A stretch of 64,000 nucleotides of DNA from Nemertoderma westbladi (Eukaryota > Xenacoelomorpha > Nemertodermatida > Nemertodermatidae), in contig JAUCBJ010008515.1 in NCBI GenBank assembly GCA_032718475.1, positions 50,128-114,127 of the forward strand, written 5' to 3'. This document shows positions 22,875 through 34,745 of this stretch, piece after piece. The notes under the pieces are model-generated. The model had not been told where the DNA came from. It did no database searches and saw only the letters and a list, made by a program, of their open reading frames with translations. Position 1 is the stretch's first letter. Each line of letters opens with the position of its first letter. The translations under genes and the position numbers were made by a program.

Positions 22875-23359
22875 GAGCGCTCGCGCTCTGGTTGTTGTAA
22901 ATGGTTATATTGTAACCGATCATGCAAGGACATGTACCAATGCTCTGAACTGTTCGAGCTGCCTCCACTTGCTGCTCTTGCTTCCAAGAAATAATTAAAT
23001 CGATTAACAAAAATATATTTTCGCATATGTACACTGACATATATTTATTATTTGAAATGAAAAAAAAAATTTCATTTGCCCCGCGTGGGGGCGTATATAT
23101 AACTTTTTTCAAATATTGCTAGGGTACCCCCCTACAACCTTAAGACGTGTAAAAAATACAAAGCACTAGGATAAAGTAGGAATGATTAAAATTACGTTCC
23201 GTAATTAACATAGTCCTACGGTATATGTTTGCACCGCGTCAACCATTTCTGTGTATATAGGGAATAAAAAATTAATATCCATAAATAAGTTAAACTGAAC
23301 GCTATAGGCCTATAGGCCTACTGATTATCCACATTTTGAAATTTGGGGCCGCATGTAAC
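22875..23359. other. Upstream region of the Cys-rich gene
   Basis: No convincing coding sequence. A TATATATAA box-like sequence lies at about 23094-23102, roughly 260 bp before the ATG at 23360, with a GC-rich hairpin (CCCCGCGTGGGG) just before it. Whether it is a core promoter is unproven. Confidence 0.3.
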
Positions 23360-24019
23360 ATGGATGTCGAGTTGGCGAAAATGCTATTGCTTACGGTTTC
23401 TATAGTTACAGATAATTTTGACAATGTGTTAGCAGTTACTTGCAATGACAAACACTCAATGGTTACTTGCAAGTCAGCCCACCCCGATGCGTTCCCGGAT
23501 TCGGATTGGAACGAGGAAAACCCAGGTGAAATACGAACGGATTGTCACGCCTGCTCGCTGCTATTCCTGCAATTACCAGGAATATTGCATATTAACAGCG
23601 TGTCCACCAAAGCTTTGTTGTACAACAAGAGAGAAAGATGCAGGGCAGATGAGTGCGTGCCTATTGTCAATGAAGACGTTTGCAAGAAGGAATATAGCGA
23701 TAAGATTCACATAGGTGGAGAAGCTTTCCCTGCTGACCTGTCACATCCAAGTTGCCAGTATTTGTGTTGCAACGGAACAGAAGTCTGCAGCAAAGTAGGA
23801 GACTTGGTGTGGGAACATGACTACCTGTACCCCAATGGAACCCTGGATTGGAGCGATCCCTTATTTGATCCGGTTGCTACAATAACAGTTTCGGTTACCA
23901 CAGAGCCAGAGCCACCAACAACAACGGCTGAGGCAACGACGTCTAGTTTGGCGGATCACCCCATTGGGGCGGTTGTTTCAGTTCTGATGGTAGCAATCAT
24001 TCAAATTAACTTCATATAA
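23360..24019 (+). CDS. Secreted Cys-rich protein with probable GPI-anchor tail
   Basis: An intact 219-codon, single-exon ORF starting at the ATG at 23360 (the open frame begins eight codons earlier but without ATG). The N-terminus MDVELAKMLLLTVSIVTD looks like a signal peptide. The middle has about 11 cysteines (TCKS, DCHAC, RCRADEC, CQYLCCNGTEVC) and NGT sequons. After residue ~180 comes a Thr/Pro-rich stalk, then a hydrophobic C-terminus (GAVVSVLMVAIIQINFI) with no cytoplasmic tail, typical of GPI-anchored proteins. No known family is recognised; a Ly6-like or other small disulfide domain is possible. The +1 frame over 23530-23640 is itself Cys-rich (RCYSCNYQEYC, PPKLCCTT), hinting at past compensating frameshifts. 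This is the best host-gene candidate here; absence of introns leaves open a retrocopy. Confidence 0.55.
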   Translation: MDVELAKMLLLTVSIVTDNFDNVLAVTCNDKHSMVTCKSAHPDAFPDSDWNEENPGEIRTDCHACSLLFLQLPGILHINSVSTKALLYNKRERCRADECVPIVNEDVCKKEYSDKIHIGGEAFPADLSHPSCQYLCCNGTEVCSKVGDLVWEHDYLYPNGTLDWSDPLFDPVATITVSVTTEPEPPTTTAEATTSSLADHPIGAVVSVLMVAIIQINFI

Positions 24020-24922
24020 ATTCCCCTTAATTTGTGGTGTTTGGGTCGCCTTTTAAAGTGTATATTTTACAAACTATAACCAGTTCACATCATTATTGTT
24101 ATTCTCTGATCAACCTTAGCTGAGAACTATTTTTTATACAATAATCTACATTTAGATCACCTTTGTGTCTGTGACACAGTCAGGGCTAGAATCTGCCTTC
24201 CACATTCTTCTTAAAAGGTCCCAATATGAGCTCCACGCTACTCCACTTTACTTGTGCTGTTTCAGAAGAGGATAATCAGATAATGTTAGAATAAAAATTT
24301 CACCCATAAAAATTACATTCGAAGTATATGGAAATGCAATGTCTTCTTTTAGTTTATTGTTTTGGTTACAAGGCCGCCACAACTGTCACCTATGTCGTAA
24401 AAACTGGTTTGTTGTTTTGAAACGGGACCTTCTCGTTTTATTTTACCAGTGATAGTATTTTTTCGATTTTCAAAAAATAAAAAAACACTCTTTAGGATCT
24501 CCACACAAAGGGACATTCTAACTGTTATATATAATAAATAATAATAAATAATAAATCAATTTATAGTTTTTTTGCACTAGAAAAACAATAATATTTTTCC
24601 CGGGAGCATAACACATTAAGGCCACAGTAACACTCTATATGTCGTGTGCTTCTTTGGTAAGTCATAAGTCGTTTTCAGATGTTGTTTTTGAATTCGACGC
24701 AAATAACAGCTGATTACTATCAAAAATAAAACTGTAACCTGTTCTATTGTGTTTAGTTTATTGTTTTGGTTAAAATAACGTGCAGCACTGTAACCTGCTC
24801 CTTTCCCTAAATTGAGAATTTAACATAGAGGCGGGATAATAATTCGCCAAGGCGGGTTTTGCGTCAAGTCCCCCCCCCCCCTCTGTTTCTAAAATATTAG
24901 CTCTTTACTACTAATACTACTA
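24020..24922. other. Non-coding stretch with dispersed repeat copies
   Basis: AT-rich, no gene. GTTTATTGTTTTGGTTA followed by a CTGTAACCTGCTC block (24748-24815) matches bases 1-85, with a looser copy at 24350-24400. A 13-C run sits at about 24870. This may include the 3' tail of the RTE element that begins at 24923. Confidence 0.4.
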
Positions 24923-27263
24923 CTAGGATCGGCATGCTGCATTGCAGCTGCATTTTTGAGAATGCTGTGCTGGCTTTTTGACAAAATTGCGCCGCCACAA
25001 CTCCCTATCACACATGACATTTGCTCGATCATCCGCATCTTCAAGACCAGTGTCCTTTAATATGCGTCTCAATAAAGTCATGGGCTGTCCACCATTCTTA
25101 TTCACTCCATGAGGCTGCCAAAGTACAACATTATGCACTGGCTGGAAGACACAAATGTTGTCGAACCATCGTATACTGATCTGATTGCTGCAATAATTCC
25201 ATCAGGAATCCCATATAATGAAAGTATGCTGAACATACGTGAGCGAGAGACTGAATCAAAGGCCTTGAAGAAGTCAACAAAGATAACAGCCAGATATGCC
25301 TGTCTTTCTTTTTTGACAACTCTTCAATTATACTTCTAAGTGCCAAAATGGGCTCCATGGTCCCACGATCTTTACGGAACCCATTCTGATTTCCACGGAG
25401 CAGTCTCTCAATGGGATCCCTGATGCGATTTAATATAATTTTATTGTATAGCTTTGCAGCAATCGAGATCAATGAGATTCACCGAAAAGAACCATAGAGT
25501 GTTAGGTTGCCCTTCTTGGGAACTGGCACCAACTTATTTGTTTTCATTTCTTGCGGGACTCTTGTTGTTCGGTACATGTCTACTACAGTATGATGGGATA
25601 GATGAGCTTTAAACACTCAGGTATTTTAAAGACCTCAGGGGGAACACCATCTACTCCACTGGCACGATTGGTCTTAATGCTCTTTGCAGCAGCCTGCACT
25701 TCTGCAAAGGAGATATCGCCAATGGGAATATCTGGGAGTACAGACTCAGACACTTTTACTTCTACAAAGTTATCAGGCAATACCCTGTCATTATTGAGGA
25801 GCTTTTCAAAGTGGGCCTTCCAACCATTGAGGCGATCGGCTGGTGATTCAGCCTTAACCTTGGTGGTTGGTCGGCTTTTCCGCAAAGTAAGCAAGTTGAT
25901 CGATTTCCATGCCTGGGATGATTGCCTGCTGTCGTCAGCATCATTGATGGCATCAACCTGTTGGTTAATTAGCTCCTGTAGATTAACAGAGTACTGCCTG
26001 TTCAGGGACCTAGATGCAGACTTAACTGCATTCTTGGCTGCTGTAGTCTGTTTGAGTCGGGACTCTTTCGGCGCCTTGTAGAGGTCATTTCGGCACTTCT
26101 GGGTTTTGTTGTCAGTCCAGGGGGGCCCGTTTCCTGTTTCGAGGGTATACAGCAACTGTTTCTGCAGCTGCTAACTTAACTGCCTCTGTGAAGGCAGTAT
26201 AGCCCTCACAGTGATCTGCTGCCTCAGAGGCAAGAACCTCATACCTGTTGCTCAGCTGTAGTGTGAAGCTGGATCTCAGACTTGGCTGTTGCAACAGAGA
26301 GGACCAGTCATGCCGCGGCAAGGCAGATTTCGTTGTTCTGCTAGCACGCAGACTAAGTCTTACCTTGGCCACAATAAGGCGGTGATCACTGGAGAAGGGT
26401 CGAAGTGTAAATGCATTACAGTCTTGTATAGAGCTCCTGTACTTCCTACGAAACAGAATATGGTCTATCTGGGACTTGTGACCACTGGGTCCACTATGAG
26501 TCCATAGCTTTCCAGTTCGCTTCTTGAACTGGGTTCCAGCCGAAAACAATCCATTTCCAGAGATAAAATCCTGAAGATGGACGGAATTTCGGTTGACACT
26601 ATTGCTATAGACCCAGGGCGATGTAGGTGATTGATGCAGACTTGCATTAAAGTCTCCCAGGAATGTTAAGAATGCATGCTGATCCACTCCATCAGTAGCT
26701 GCTTGTAGATTGTGGTAGACATTTTCCACCTCCTCTACCGGGGCAACACTAGTTGGAGAGTAGCACACAATCAGAACTACCTTAGGAAACTTCTTAGCCA
26801 GTCTTCCAGAACATGAGAAGTGGCAACGGATCATGCGGTTAGAGATTTTGTCTATTTTGTCCAATGCTGCATGTGCAGTTGGATTCATCAATAGACCAAT
26901 ACCACCATTGCCACTATCATCTGCTGACGCGAGGGCGAGTCGCCAACCGCCCCCCATGTCCTTAATGAGAACCTCATCAGTCTGTCCAGTCTGCATTCGG
27001 TGCTCTTGAACACCCACTGCGCTAAGAGAAAGCTTATCTGCCAAGGCAGTCAGCTCACCTTGTCGCATTAGGGAGCCAAGTGTTAGGGTGTTTACTGAGG
27101 CTAGTCTAGTGACTTGCCTCAGATTCACCAATGGCTTTGTTGGTCGGGGTGGAACATGAGAGTAGCCTCCAACTCCAGAATCCCTCTCCCCCTCACAATC
27201 TGGCCCCCCTGGTGACCCGGGGTTTGGGCCAGAAAGGTCATCAGGAAAGGGACTCAAAGAATT
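24923..27263 (-). pseudogene. RTE-type LINE, main part: endonuclease, RT remnant, C-terminus
   Basis: Minus strand, continuing from 62350 across the LTR element. 27257-26112 encodes an apurinic/apyrimidinic endonuclease (NTLTLGSLMRQGELTALADK, AVGVQEHR, FLGDFNASL, SQIDHILF, SSDHRLIVAK). 26155-25583 gives the linker and RT start (NRASGVDGVPPEVFKI). 25472-25131 gives LISIAAKLYNKIILNRIRD and NQNGFRKDRGTMEPI. The palm with the catalytic aspartates is missing: at about 25135 the frame jumps to the C-terminal NGGQPMTLLRRILKDTGLED and RELWRRNF (24923-25138). Several frameshifts plus this deletion make it inactive. Endonuclease and C-terminal motifs fit RTE elements. Confidence 0.8.
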
Positions 27264-28503
27264 TGTTCGCGCTTTCAGACCTTTAGCAGTTTAACCTGCC
27301 AAATTTGGATGTCTTCTAGATAATAAATCGACTTTAGCCTATGACGAGTATTTGATACACTACATTAGCCGAAGCCAGTCTATGCGCGACCATTCACCCG
27401 CTGGATATACCCGGGAGACTGGATTCGGAAGCCTAACCTTATTGCGGTGTAGGCCTACTGTATTATTCGACTGATCGTAATATATAATCTCTGACAAATA
27501 TTATTCACTTTCGGGAAATATTAACAGTTCCTTTAGGACGTGGCGCTCTAAATATGTAAACAGAGTTATGACTTAAACTAGACACAACGGGATGGCTATG
27601 GATTCAGGTATATAGCGCATTCTTTAGGAGATGATTTGTTATCAATCACAATCATACACACTACTGCACAATACTGCACACCGATCTGCCGACCTTCACT
27701 AATTTTAGTCACATATAAAGAGAACAACAACCGACTCATGTAGTGCCTATGAAATAGCATTAGATTCACTCCAAAACCACTTTAATGTAAGTCGCAATCA
27801 TTATATGTAACCGGTCTCTCTTACCTTCAGTATATCAAGAAGATTGAGGGTTTTGTAATTATTTATCGGTATTCCAAATATAATAATATCCCATCAACTG
27901 ATATAATGAATAACCGACAGTAAATAGCAGTACAAATGTTAAGGTATGAATGGTTATGATATGTTATGTTATGATAACAGATATACGTTCTATAATTAAG
28001 CCTACTAATGTAGGGCTAAAGTCTGAAACAACAGAGATTCCAAAGCCGGTCTTCTAGGCTCGGGAAAACCAACACAACTGATCCCTCTGGGCTGTTGTAG
28101 GGATCTTTCAACACAAAGAGAAACAGCTCTCATTGGCCGAGTTCCAGATTCTATAGGTTCCACGAATGTCTAAATGCCGAACTATTCGGGTTTTTGCAGC
28201 CCATATTCAACACAAGGCGAAATCGCTCTGATTGGTGGATCATTGTTCTGATTGGTTGAACAAGAACAAGTGATTGGACAGAACAAAGAGCCTATAGGCG
28301 TACAGCAAATCGGTTGGTAGATTGTGTCATTTGAGTTAGGTAGCTTAGAGTATTTGAGCGCATTGTGGGAAAACTGGCTTTTTATGTCCGCTAAAGCACA
28401 CATGCAGACACAGCGGATAAATCACTAGTTATGTCCTCTAAAAACACCTTACACAGTACATTGCGGAGAAAAGGGCCAGTTATATCCCGCAAAAGGTTTT
28501 ACA
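27264..28503 (-). repeat. 3' LTR of the BEL/Pao-type element
   Basis: 1,240 bp, on the minus strand TGTAAAAC...GCGCGAACA (TG...CA). Nearly identical to 61124-62349: I count about ten substitutions and one 14-bp indel (a longer stretch near 28250-28275 here). On the minus strand it is preceded by the purine-rich GGGAGCGG, a candidate polypurine tract (28504-28511). Confidence 0.85.
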
Positions 28504-28581
28504 CCGCTCCCAGAAAATGGGATTTAATTCTATAAAATATAAAAAATCACAGTTTCTAAAATATAAAAATACTCTAAACAG

Positions 28582-29941
28582 CTAGTCTTTCTTGCGCGGA
28601 CAGCGTTTACGCAGTTCTTTGAGGCTAGCAAGAGTCCTTTTCTCTTTGGGGCGAGCCACTTTACTAGGAGGGCTGTTACTCCTGGGTGAAGGGTGCAATA
28701 CAATTGCATCAGAAGGTTTAGGGTTACGGTCGATGTCTCGTCCATTTCGATATGCTTCTCCTCGAGCTGATTTTCCTCCGCTTATCGTTGGATGCGTTCG
28801 TCCAAAACTCTTGCAGAGAATAGGGTCGTCCAAGTTCGATATCTTCTTAGAGATTCTGAATTTCCTGATTGAACTGAGATAAAATTAATTCGTTTACCGC
28901 TTGGACTTGCTGCTGCAATTTACGTTTCTCTAAACAATTATAGGTTCATTTTCCGATCTTTTGACGAATAGTGTCCAACGCGTTTCGTACAACTCTTTCT
29001 TCCGCCTCGGTGACAGGTTGTATCGGGTTAAACAGGGACGTTGATACGGTTGAATGGCGATATTAGCTGTCCGCGTCCCAATCTGACTAAGTAAGATGGG
29101 TGAATATTTAGGGAGTCCACAACCGGAGTGCCACCGACTAACTGTTCGGGTAACACTAGATCTTTGAACAGTGAGTACAGTTCGGGAGGATCCGTGATAC
29201 TATTAGGATCAAGAGTCTGAGGTCTAACTAGGGAATGAGGAGGTCTGACCGAGTATTCCGGAACTCTGATCATAGGTTTATTTAAGGATCGTTTGAATCG
29301 AGCGAGCGTAGGTGATACATCAAAAAAGTTTCGCTCGAAACTCCCATAAATATAGCAAGTAAAACTGTGTTTAAAGCAAAGTCTCCGCGGATGTTTATGT
29401 CTTTCCGTTTGTTGGTTGGGTCTTGGGCATTCATCGCAATAATACCAAAGACGCACGTATTGTAGGGGAAACGCGGGTGATATTTATTCAGTTTTACAAC
29501 GTTTCTCTCAAGAATTCCAAATATACGTTAGAGTTATTGCGTTTATCCGGTTCTTTAATGTCTTCTCTTTCGAGTCGATTTCGAATAGAATTTTCACATT
29601 CGATTTTCAGTTTATCGTTCCGACTCCGCTGGGTAGGATACTCAAAACAGTACCACTTCCCTTTCGGTGTCGACATCGTCCGTATCGTGTAAATCGATAG
29701 AATGACTAGTAGTTAAGAAGTCCATATACATACCATTACGATGCGTATAGCGAGCGGTGAATTTTCTATAGTCCAATTCACGCGTAAGTTGCTCCTGGGA
29801 CATTAGCGGTTCGATATAACGACCATCGTCCTCCGTAGTAGTTGGACCAGCGTCGCCGCGTATCAAGCTATCAACAAACGCTTGTAAAGGTAGAGTATAT
29901 CGCTCCCTGATACCAAGATCATCTTCTATCAACTCAGTCAT
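28582..29941 (-). pseudogene. Decayed accessory ORF between pol and 3' LTR
   Basis: Successive open minus-strand segments in different frames: 29941-29642 (acidic, from ATG, MTELIEDDLGIRERY), 29676-29494 (WYCFEYPTQRSRNDKLKIE), 29456-29028 (YYCDECPRPN...KHPRRLC, a possible zinc site) and 28833-28582 (Ser/Pro-rich then basic, KVARPKEKRTLASLKELRKR). They follow one another with only short frame changes, consistent with one ~450-residue protein broken by small indels. No transmembrane segment or signal peptide is visible, so it is not an obvious envelope protein despite its env-like position. The basic end could bind nucleic acid. No family recognised. Confidence 0.45.
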
Positions 29942-31580
29942 ATCTGCTATATGAGTTTATCAATATTATAATGAGTTTATATTTAGGCTAGCGGGCGTCG
30001 CTGCCTACCCCTCTCGGCCCCCGGACAGCGCAAGATCCTCAGCGCTGGTGTACTTTCGCCGATGTGCCTATCGCCAACGTCGTAGCTGCACAACGACCGC
30101 AACAACCAGCGCAAGTCACTCCACCGTCCGTCCCAAAGGCTTAGATTTACTTCAGGTTCTTACTGGAGAGTTAGGGCTACTTTCACAATTGCGACTCGCT
30201 ACTGTAAACACACTTTAGTAGTAACATTCACCTATAAACGCACAAATTCCACGCAACTGTCACAAATTGTACACATTCGGGCCATTTGTACGTTAGTCAG
30301 TGCCTTCCAGAATGCCACGTTATTATTGGGTATCCTGGAATACTAGCAGTGTGCTATTTATTCCTTATGCTATTCAATGGGCAAGCTTTATTGTTCTTTT
30401 AACTCACTTCTAATTCTAGCGTGGTTGTTGCCATGGTGACATTATGGAAAGCTAGCGGTAGAATTAGGGTAATTCTCATGCATACAGATCTGGGATGCTA
30501 TTTAATAGTAATTCTTTAATTGTCAATATTTCTCTTTATACATGATTTTATGAATTTTATCGGCTATTGACTATATATTGGAGATTCTCGCACACTAATA
30601 TACTTAATAGGGTGAATCTCCGCTCCCATGATCTATTAATTTATGGAATTTTGGGAATGTTATAAATTGCATAAAAATGACAATTTATCAAATTCATTAA
30701 AATATGAATTTAAATTTATTCCCGTAAATTTTATTATTTAATATTAAAATAGACACAATTTTATTCCAGAACATATCTGGGGACTGGGATCCTTGATTCT
30801 AGGAAATTTGTTCTTTTAAGAGTATCGGTAAGTGCTACGATATCTTAATTGACTAGAATTTTAAAGGATCTAAAATTTGACAGATTTTGTAAATATTAAT
30901 AATTAATATTTAGGATGGGCACCAGTTTATTCCAGAACTTGTCTGGGGACGTTAACCACTGATTCTAGAATTTTGTCTTTCAAGTATATCGGTGGGTGCC
31001 GCGATATCTTAATCGACTAGAATTACAGATGGTCAAAGGGTTTAACAGATTTATTTGCGTTGTACGCTACTGTTAAAGGGACATCACGCTATTATATGTA
31101 TTATTTAATATACGGTATGAGAGCAATATCGCACGAAGCAATGTCAGTGAGAAGAGGCAAGTCGTTTCCAAGGTCTACCCAGAGCTTGGTTTAGCCGAGA
31201 CACGAGGATCTGAATTTTGCATTCCTAATACTCTACTTACCAATAATACTTGAATATAGTAGGAGCTTTATTGTACTTTAATAAGTATGGATATTTCATC
31301 TTACTGTAGTTACGTATTTGTAATGTAATAAGGACAGGACAGTAAGGAAAGAGAAAAGAATTATTTCTCGCCGTCGCTGTAAATATATAATATATAAGTA
31401 ATTAAGTAAGTAATAAACACTAATATATATTGCACTAATCTACTAAATAATCGCTAAAATAACATTCTACTAAATAAAATTAAAGAAAACGATTATAATA
31501 AAATTACATAATAATACATACATAAATATAAAATAATAAGAATATAAAATAATATAGTCACACACCCACTCCAGACGTCG
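29942..31580. other. Non-coding interior of the BEL-type element
   Basis: No gene supported. A GC-rich island at about 29990-30130 resembles degraded coding sequence without a recognisable motif. A 166-bp imperfect tandem repeat lies at 30755-31030, and AT-rich sequence at 31380-31560. Confidence 0.4.
30755..31030. repeat. 166-bp imperfect tandem repeat
   Basis: TTATTCCAGAAC..TCTGGGGAC starts at 30761 and again at 30927, followed in both units by GATTCTAG, GTATCGGT and CGATATCTTAAT. The second unit is partial. Confidence 0.6.
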
Positions 31581-32254
31581 TTACATTGGGGAGTCCCTAG
31601 ATGTTTGTTGGATTAGGGAGGTGGTCGTGGGAAGAGTATCTTGCCTTCCATTGTTTCCGGACAGTTCTCGGTCTCTTTCCAGTAAACATAAACGACCAAC
31701 TGGGCGATTGAGCTGCTGTGTCTCGAAGACAATTCCAGGTTTCCTCTTCGTCCTGGAATAGTGATGATAGAAACATCGCTTCAAATACACGACGGCCTTA
31801 CAAAGCCGATTCCAGGATTTATAGTGGTCCATCGCTCCCGGCAGGAGAGGTGAGAGTCCCGACGAGACGTCTGGTGTTCCAGATCTCCAGTCTCTCTCTC
31901 TGATCTCCACAACAGATCGGTTCGCGTTGGGGGAGTTTAGATCCACAGCGTCGTCCCTGGCAATGTGTAATACAGACAGATCTATCACGGGTTTAAATAA
32001 CCTTGATTTACTCGTCCAGGTTTTAGGTTTGACTTTCTCCGCTCCCTTGGCTTGTCTAATCTCAGCCGTGGTAAGATGGGGAGGCCATTCATCTTCTTTA
32101 CTTTGGAAGTCGGGTCCACCTAACCAGTCTGGAGTATCTGTCAGTTCTTGAGGAGTTGCTCCTCTGGAAGCGATGTCGGTTAGATTAATCGTCTCGGGGC
32201 AATATCTCCATTGATCTACATTGGAGTTAATATCGTCATTATCTGAGGAGTATG
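31581..32254 (-). pseudogene. pol: BEL/Pao pol remnant: end of RNase H region and pre-integrase
   Basis: A continuous minus-strand frame from the Polinton edge (32254) to a stop at about 31581. It carries the Pao hallmark NLTDIASRGATPQEL, then a WLGGPDF...EWP block, and SWNRLCKAVVYLKR, which in complete elements leads into integrase. Integrase itself does not follow: the frame ends after a short Thr/Gln-rich stretch. It is in frame with the gag-protease ORF on the other side of the Polinton when one AGTATG copy is counted, so the two were one ORF before insertion, lacking the whole RT. Confidence 0.75.
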
Positions 32255-32692
32255 AGTAGTAGATAAAGCATGGCCCCCAACAAAGTCCTCCCTAAGCCTG
32301 GGCTATGCACATTCCATTCGGAGGGCTATTAAAAAATGCCAAATTCCGGTGCTAAATTGCGGTGCGCGCCACATCTGTCACCACCATCCATCGATCGGCA
32401 GTTGCCATCAACCAATCGTAGCGTAGCGTAGCCTAACCTCACGGATGCCCGCCTTACTGACTGACTAACTAACTACTAACCCTAATGTTATTCACCTTTT
32501 CACCACGTCACCATCACCACCACCACCACCACCACCGCTGTATACTGTATATGATGGTGACAACGACGACGTGGCCACCAACTACTCGCATCGCGCATAT
32601 ATTATATTATATCGATTGCCAACTCCACGACAGCCGTCGCCAAACCAACAAACCAACCACTCAGTATGATACATGTGCATGAAATTCCGCCT
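32255..32692 (+). repeat. Left terminal inverted repeat of the Polinton
   Basis: About 438 bp. The outer ~170 bp are almost identical to the complement of 48062-48231. Further in, similarity is broken by indels and by a length-variable CAC/CCA microsatellite (32511-32537), then resumes up to a GTATGATACATG...GAAATTCC segment near 32663-32690. Confidence 0.9.
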
Positions 32693-33489
32693 CGTGTCAA
32701 CTACACGTATACGAGCATTTCCATAGTAGTTACTCAAGCTAACCGATCCCGCAGCATCTGGGCCATATTGAAAGGCTACTACTACTACTAACATTATACT
32801 GTGCGTTTTTATTATAATTATTGATTATTATTACACACAACCCTATGATTCATATTCTTTCACGTATTTCCTATCCACATTGCAACCCATCTCTTTTCTT
32901 ATTCGTCCATTATGCCACATCCCATCTCTTCTACGTTGACTATGCCACATCACGTATTCAGAAACTTATATAACTGAATGTTTTTATTTAAAATTCATCA
33001 CTTGTAATCTTCATGGTAATATATTGATAACATATCTAATTTTTTTTGTTCTCACTCTGAAATTGTGTTATTTCCTTAATAATTTCTACATTATCTTATT
33101 CGTTGTATATTCGTTGGTCGGAAAACGACACCTCATAAAATGATACTGATTCCAGCATTGGGTATCGACCTAAAAACGAAAATCTGAGCTACTATTTAAA
33201 CTATTTAACAAATCTTGATACTGACGGGGCTAAGGGTAGTTCTAATGTACGATCATGAATATCTTTGGGATATTTCAAATCGCAAATTAAGATCAAGATT
33301 TGTTAAATAGTTTATTAGTAGCTCAATTTTTGTTTTTTGGTCGATACCTAATGTCGAACTCAGCATCATTTTTCTTAGGTCTCGTCTTCCGACCAACACA
33401 ATTTTAAAGTGAGAACTATGGTGTCAATTTATTACAGCGATACGGTTTAAAATTTATCACTTGTAATATTTTTCGTATTTATTATTATT
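32693..33489. other. Polinton left non-coding region
   Basis: No gene. It holds two copies of a CCCATCTCTT...TATGCCACAT phrase (32886-32950), a long hairpin-forming repeat (33111-33406) and the presumed 5' region of the first gene. Confidence 0.4.
33111..33406. repeat. Long imperfect inverted repeat (MITE-like) inside the Polinton
   Basis: Two ~105-bp arms face each other. The left starts GTTGGTCGGAAAACGA and ends ATTTAACAAATCTTGAT; the right begins ATCAAGATTTGTTAAAT and ends CTTCCGACCAAC. About 85 bp of unique sequence separate them. Terminal symmetry and size suggest a MITE that inserted into the Polinton, but no clear target duplication is seen. An alternative is a structural element of the Polinton itself. 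Confidence 0.6.
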
Positions 33490-34553
33490 ATGGCCTTAAC
33501 GCAAAAAACCGGAGCAACAAATAGCTGGAAATTTACTTACAATAAATATACTTGTACCGTCGTTCACAGCAAGTATTTTATTGTGGAATCTCAGGAGGAC
33601 AACGAATCAATTTGTTTTTCCCATCAAGATACCCGCTATTTGTTAGACATTCTAGAAACAACCAACAACAACCAACATCAATCCAGACCAGCAATTATAC
33701 CAGGTAGGATATATCCAACTCTTCGTTTTGCGCGGGGAAATTTGAATATTTCCATCAACCCCACATCGGGTGATGTTTACGTTCAGAAACAAGGCAAATG
33801 TAAAGTTCTCAACAAAGCTTTTACTGAAGTTCTAATTCAATACAGAGGGAAATTATTGCAATTTCTCTCTCCACCGCTAGAGATTATTAGCGATCAATTC
33901 TACATTGAATTATCAAATCCAGAGTTTATTGGATTTGTAACAGCTTTTAAAGGAACCAACTATGTTGGCTTATGGAAAATCAGCCTCAGATACGCTGATA
34001 GTGTTGGTTTTAACTATTATACGGGTTTCAATTTGTCAAAACAGGAACTAACCGTTTTGTTGCGAGAGTGGGACAACCAAGTCGATGAAACAGACAAGCA
34101 TCTTTTTGATAAAAATATCATTCAATTATCAGACCGGCTCAAAATGATTAAAACCAATAATAAAAAAATTATTATCACCAACACCAATAATTCTACTGAA
34201 GTAGGTGCCGGCAGAAATTCTATTGAGTTGCATTACTTGAATGATAAAGCCCATATTAGTTTTCTCAAAGAATCGATGGATGGCGTTTCTCTTACATGTT
34301 ATATGTTGACGGTTTTGTCCTTTTGGATAAACCTAAAGCATTCGTAGAGATCCCATCACCTAATCCGGATGTTGAAGAGAGTTGCTCTCAACCGCAACAG
34401 GTCTTTCCTGAAATATTACCTCGGAAGCCAAGATCATCGAGTAAATTTACCAACGCATCACCTGCAAAGAAACAGAAAGTTGTCAGTAACCCAGTTCTAG
34501 TAGAGCCTGTTACTAATTCTCCATGGAAACCTGATTATTATCCTAATATGTAA
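33490..34553 (+). pseudogene. Polinton protein of unknown function (first plus-strand gene)
   Basis: ATG at 33490 opens a 285-codon frame to 34347. A second frame, 34296-34553, supplies a Pro/Ser-rich, basic C-terminus (PRKPRSSSKFTNASPAKKQK). The overlap and direction indicate a single gene of about 350 residues with one frameshift near 34290. The N-terminal part is predicted mostly beta (WKFTYNKYTCTVVHSKYFIV, LRFARGNLNISINPTSGDVY), with no recognised catalytic motif; the Lys-rich tail may bind DNA. Polintons usually carry one or two lineage-specific genes of unknown role upstream of PolB, which fits its position. No function assigned. Confidence 0.55.
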
Positions 34554-34745
34554 ACCTAATCATAAGTTAAACTCTTTGCGGTTTCCAATAGTCATAAGCG
34601 ATTGGTGATTGGTTTAAAATTATTTCCCTCGCTAGCATATAAATGTTTAGATATAGTCAATATCATATCATTTCATTTTATTTTAATCTTTGGACATATT
34701 TTATTATTATTATTATTATTATTATTTATCTAAACAAACTTCAAA

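Noticed and set aside
25602-26081. 159-codon plus-strand ORF
   Set aside because: Antisense to the RTE ORF, without motifs.
27264-28503. Solo LTR or independent repeat copy
   Set aside because: The GAATT duplication and RTE frame continuity at 62350 show that the two copies are the LTR pair of one insertion.
32485-32682. ORF with a His-rich run
   Set aside because: The His run is a CAC microsatellite inside the Polinton TIR and is not conserved in the other TIR.
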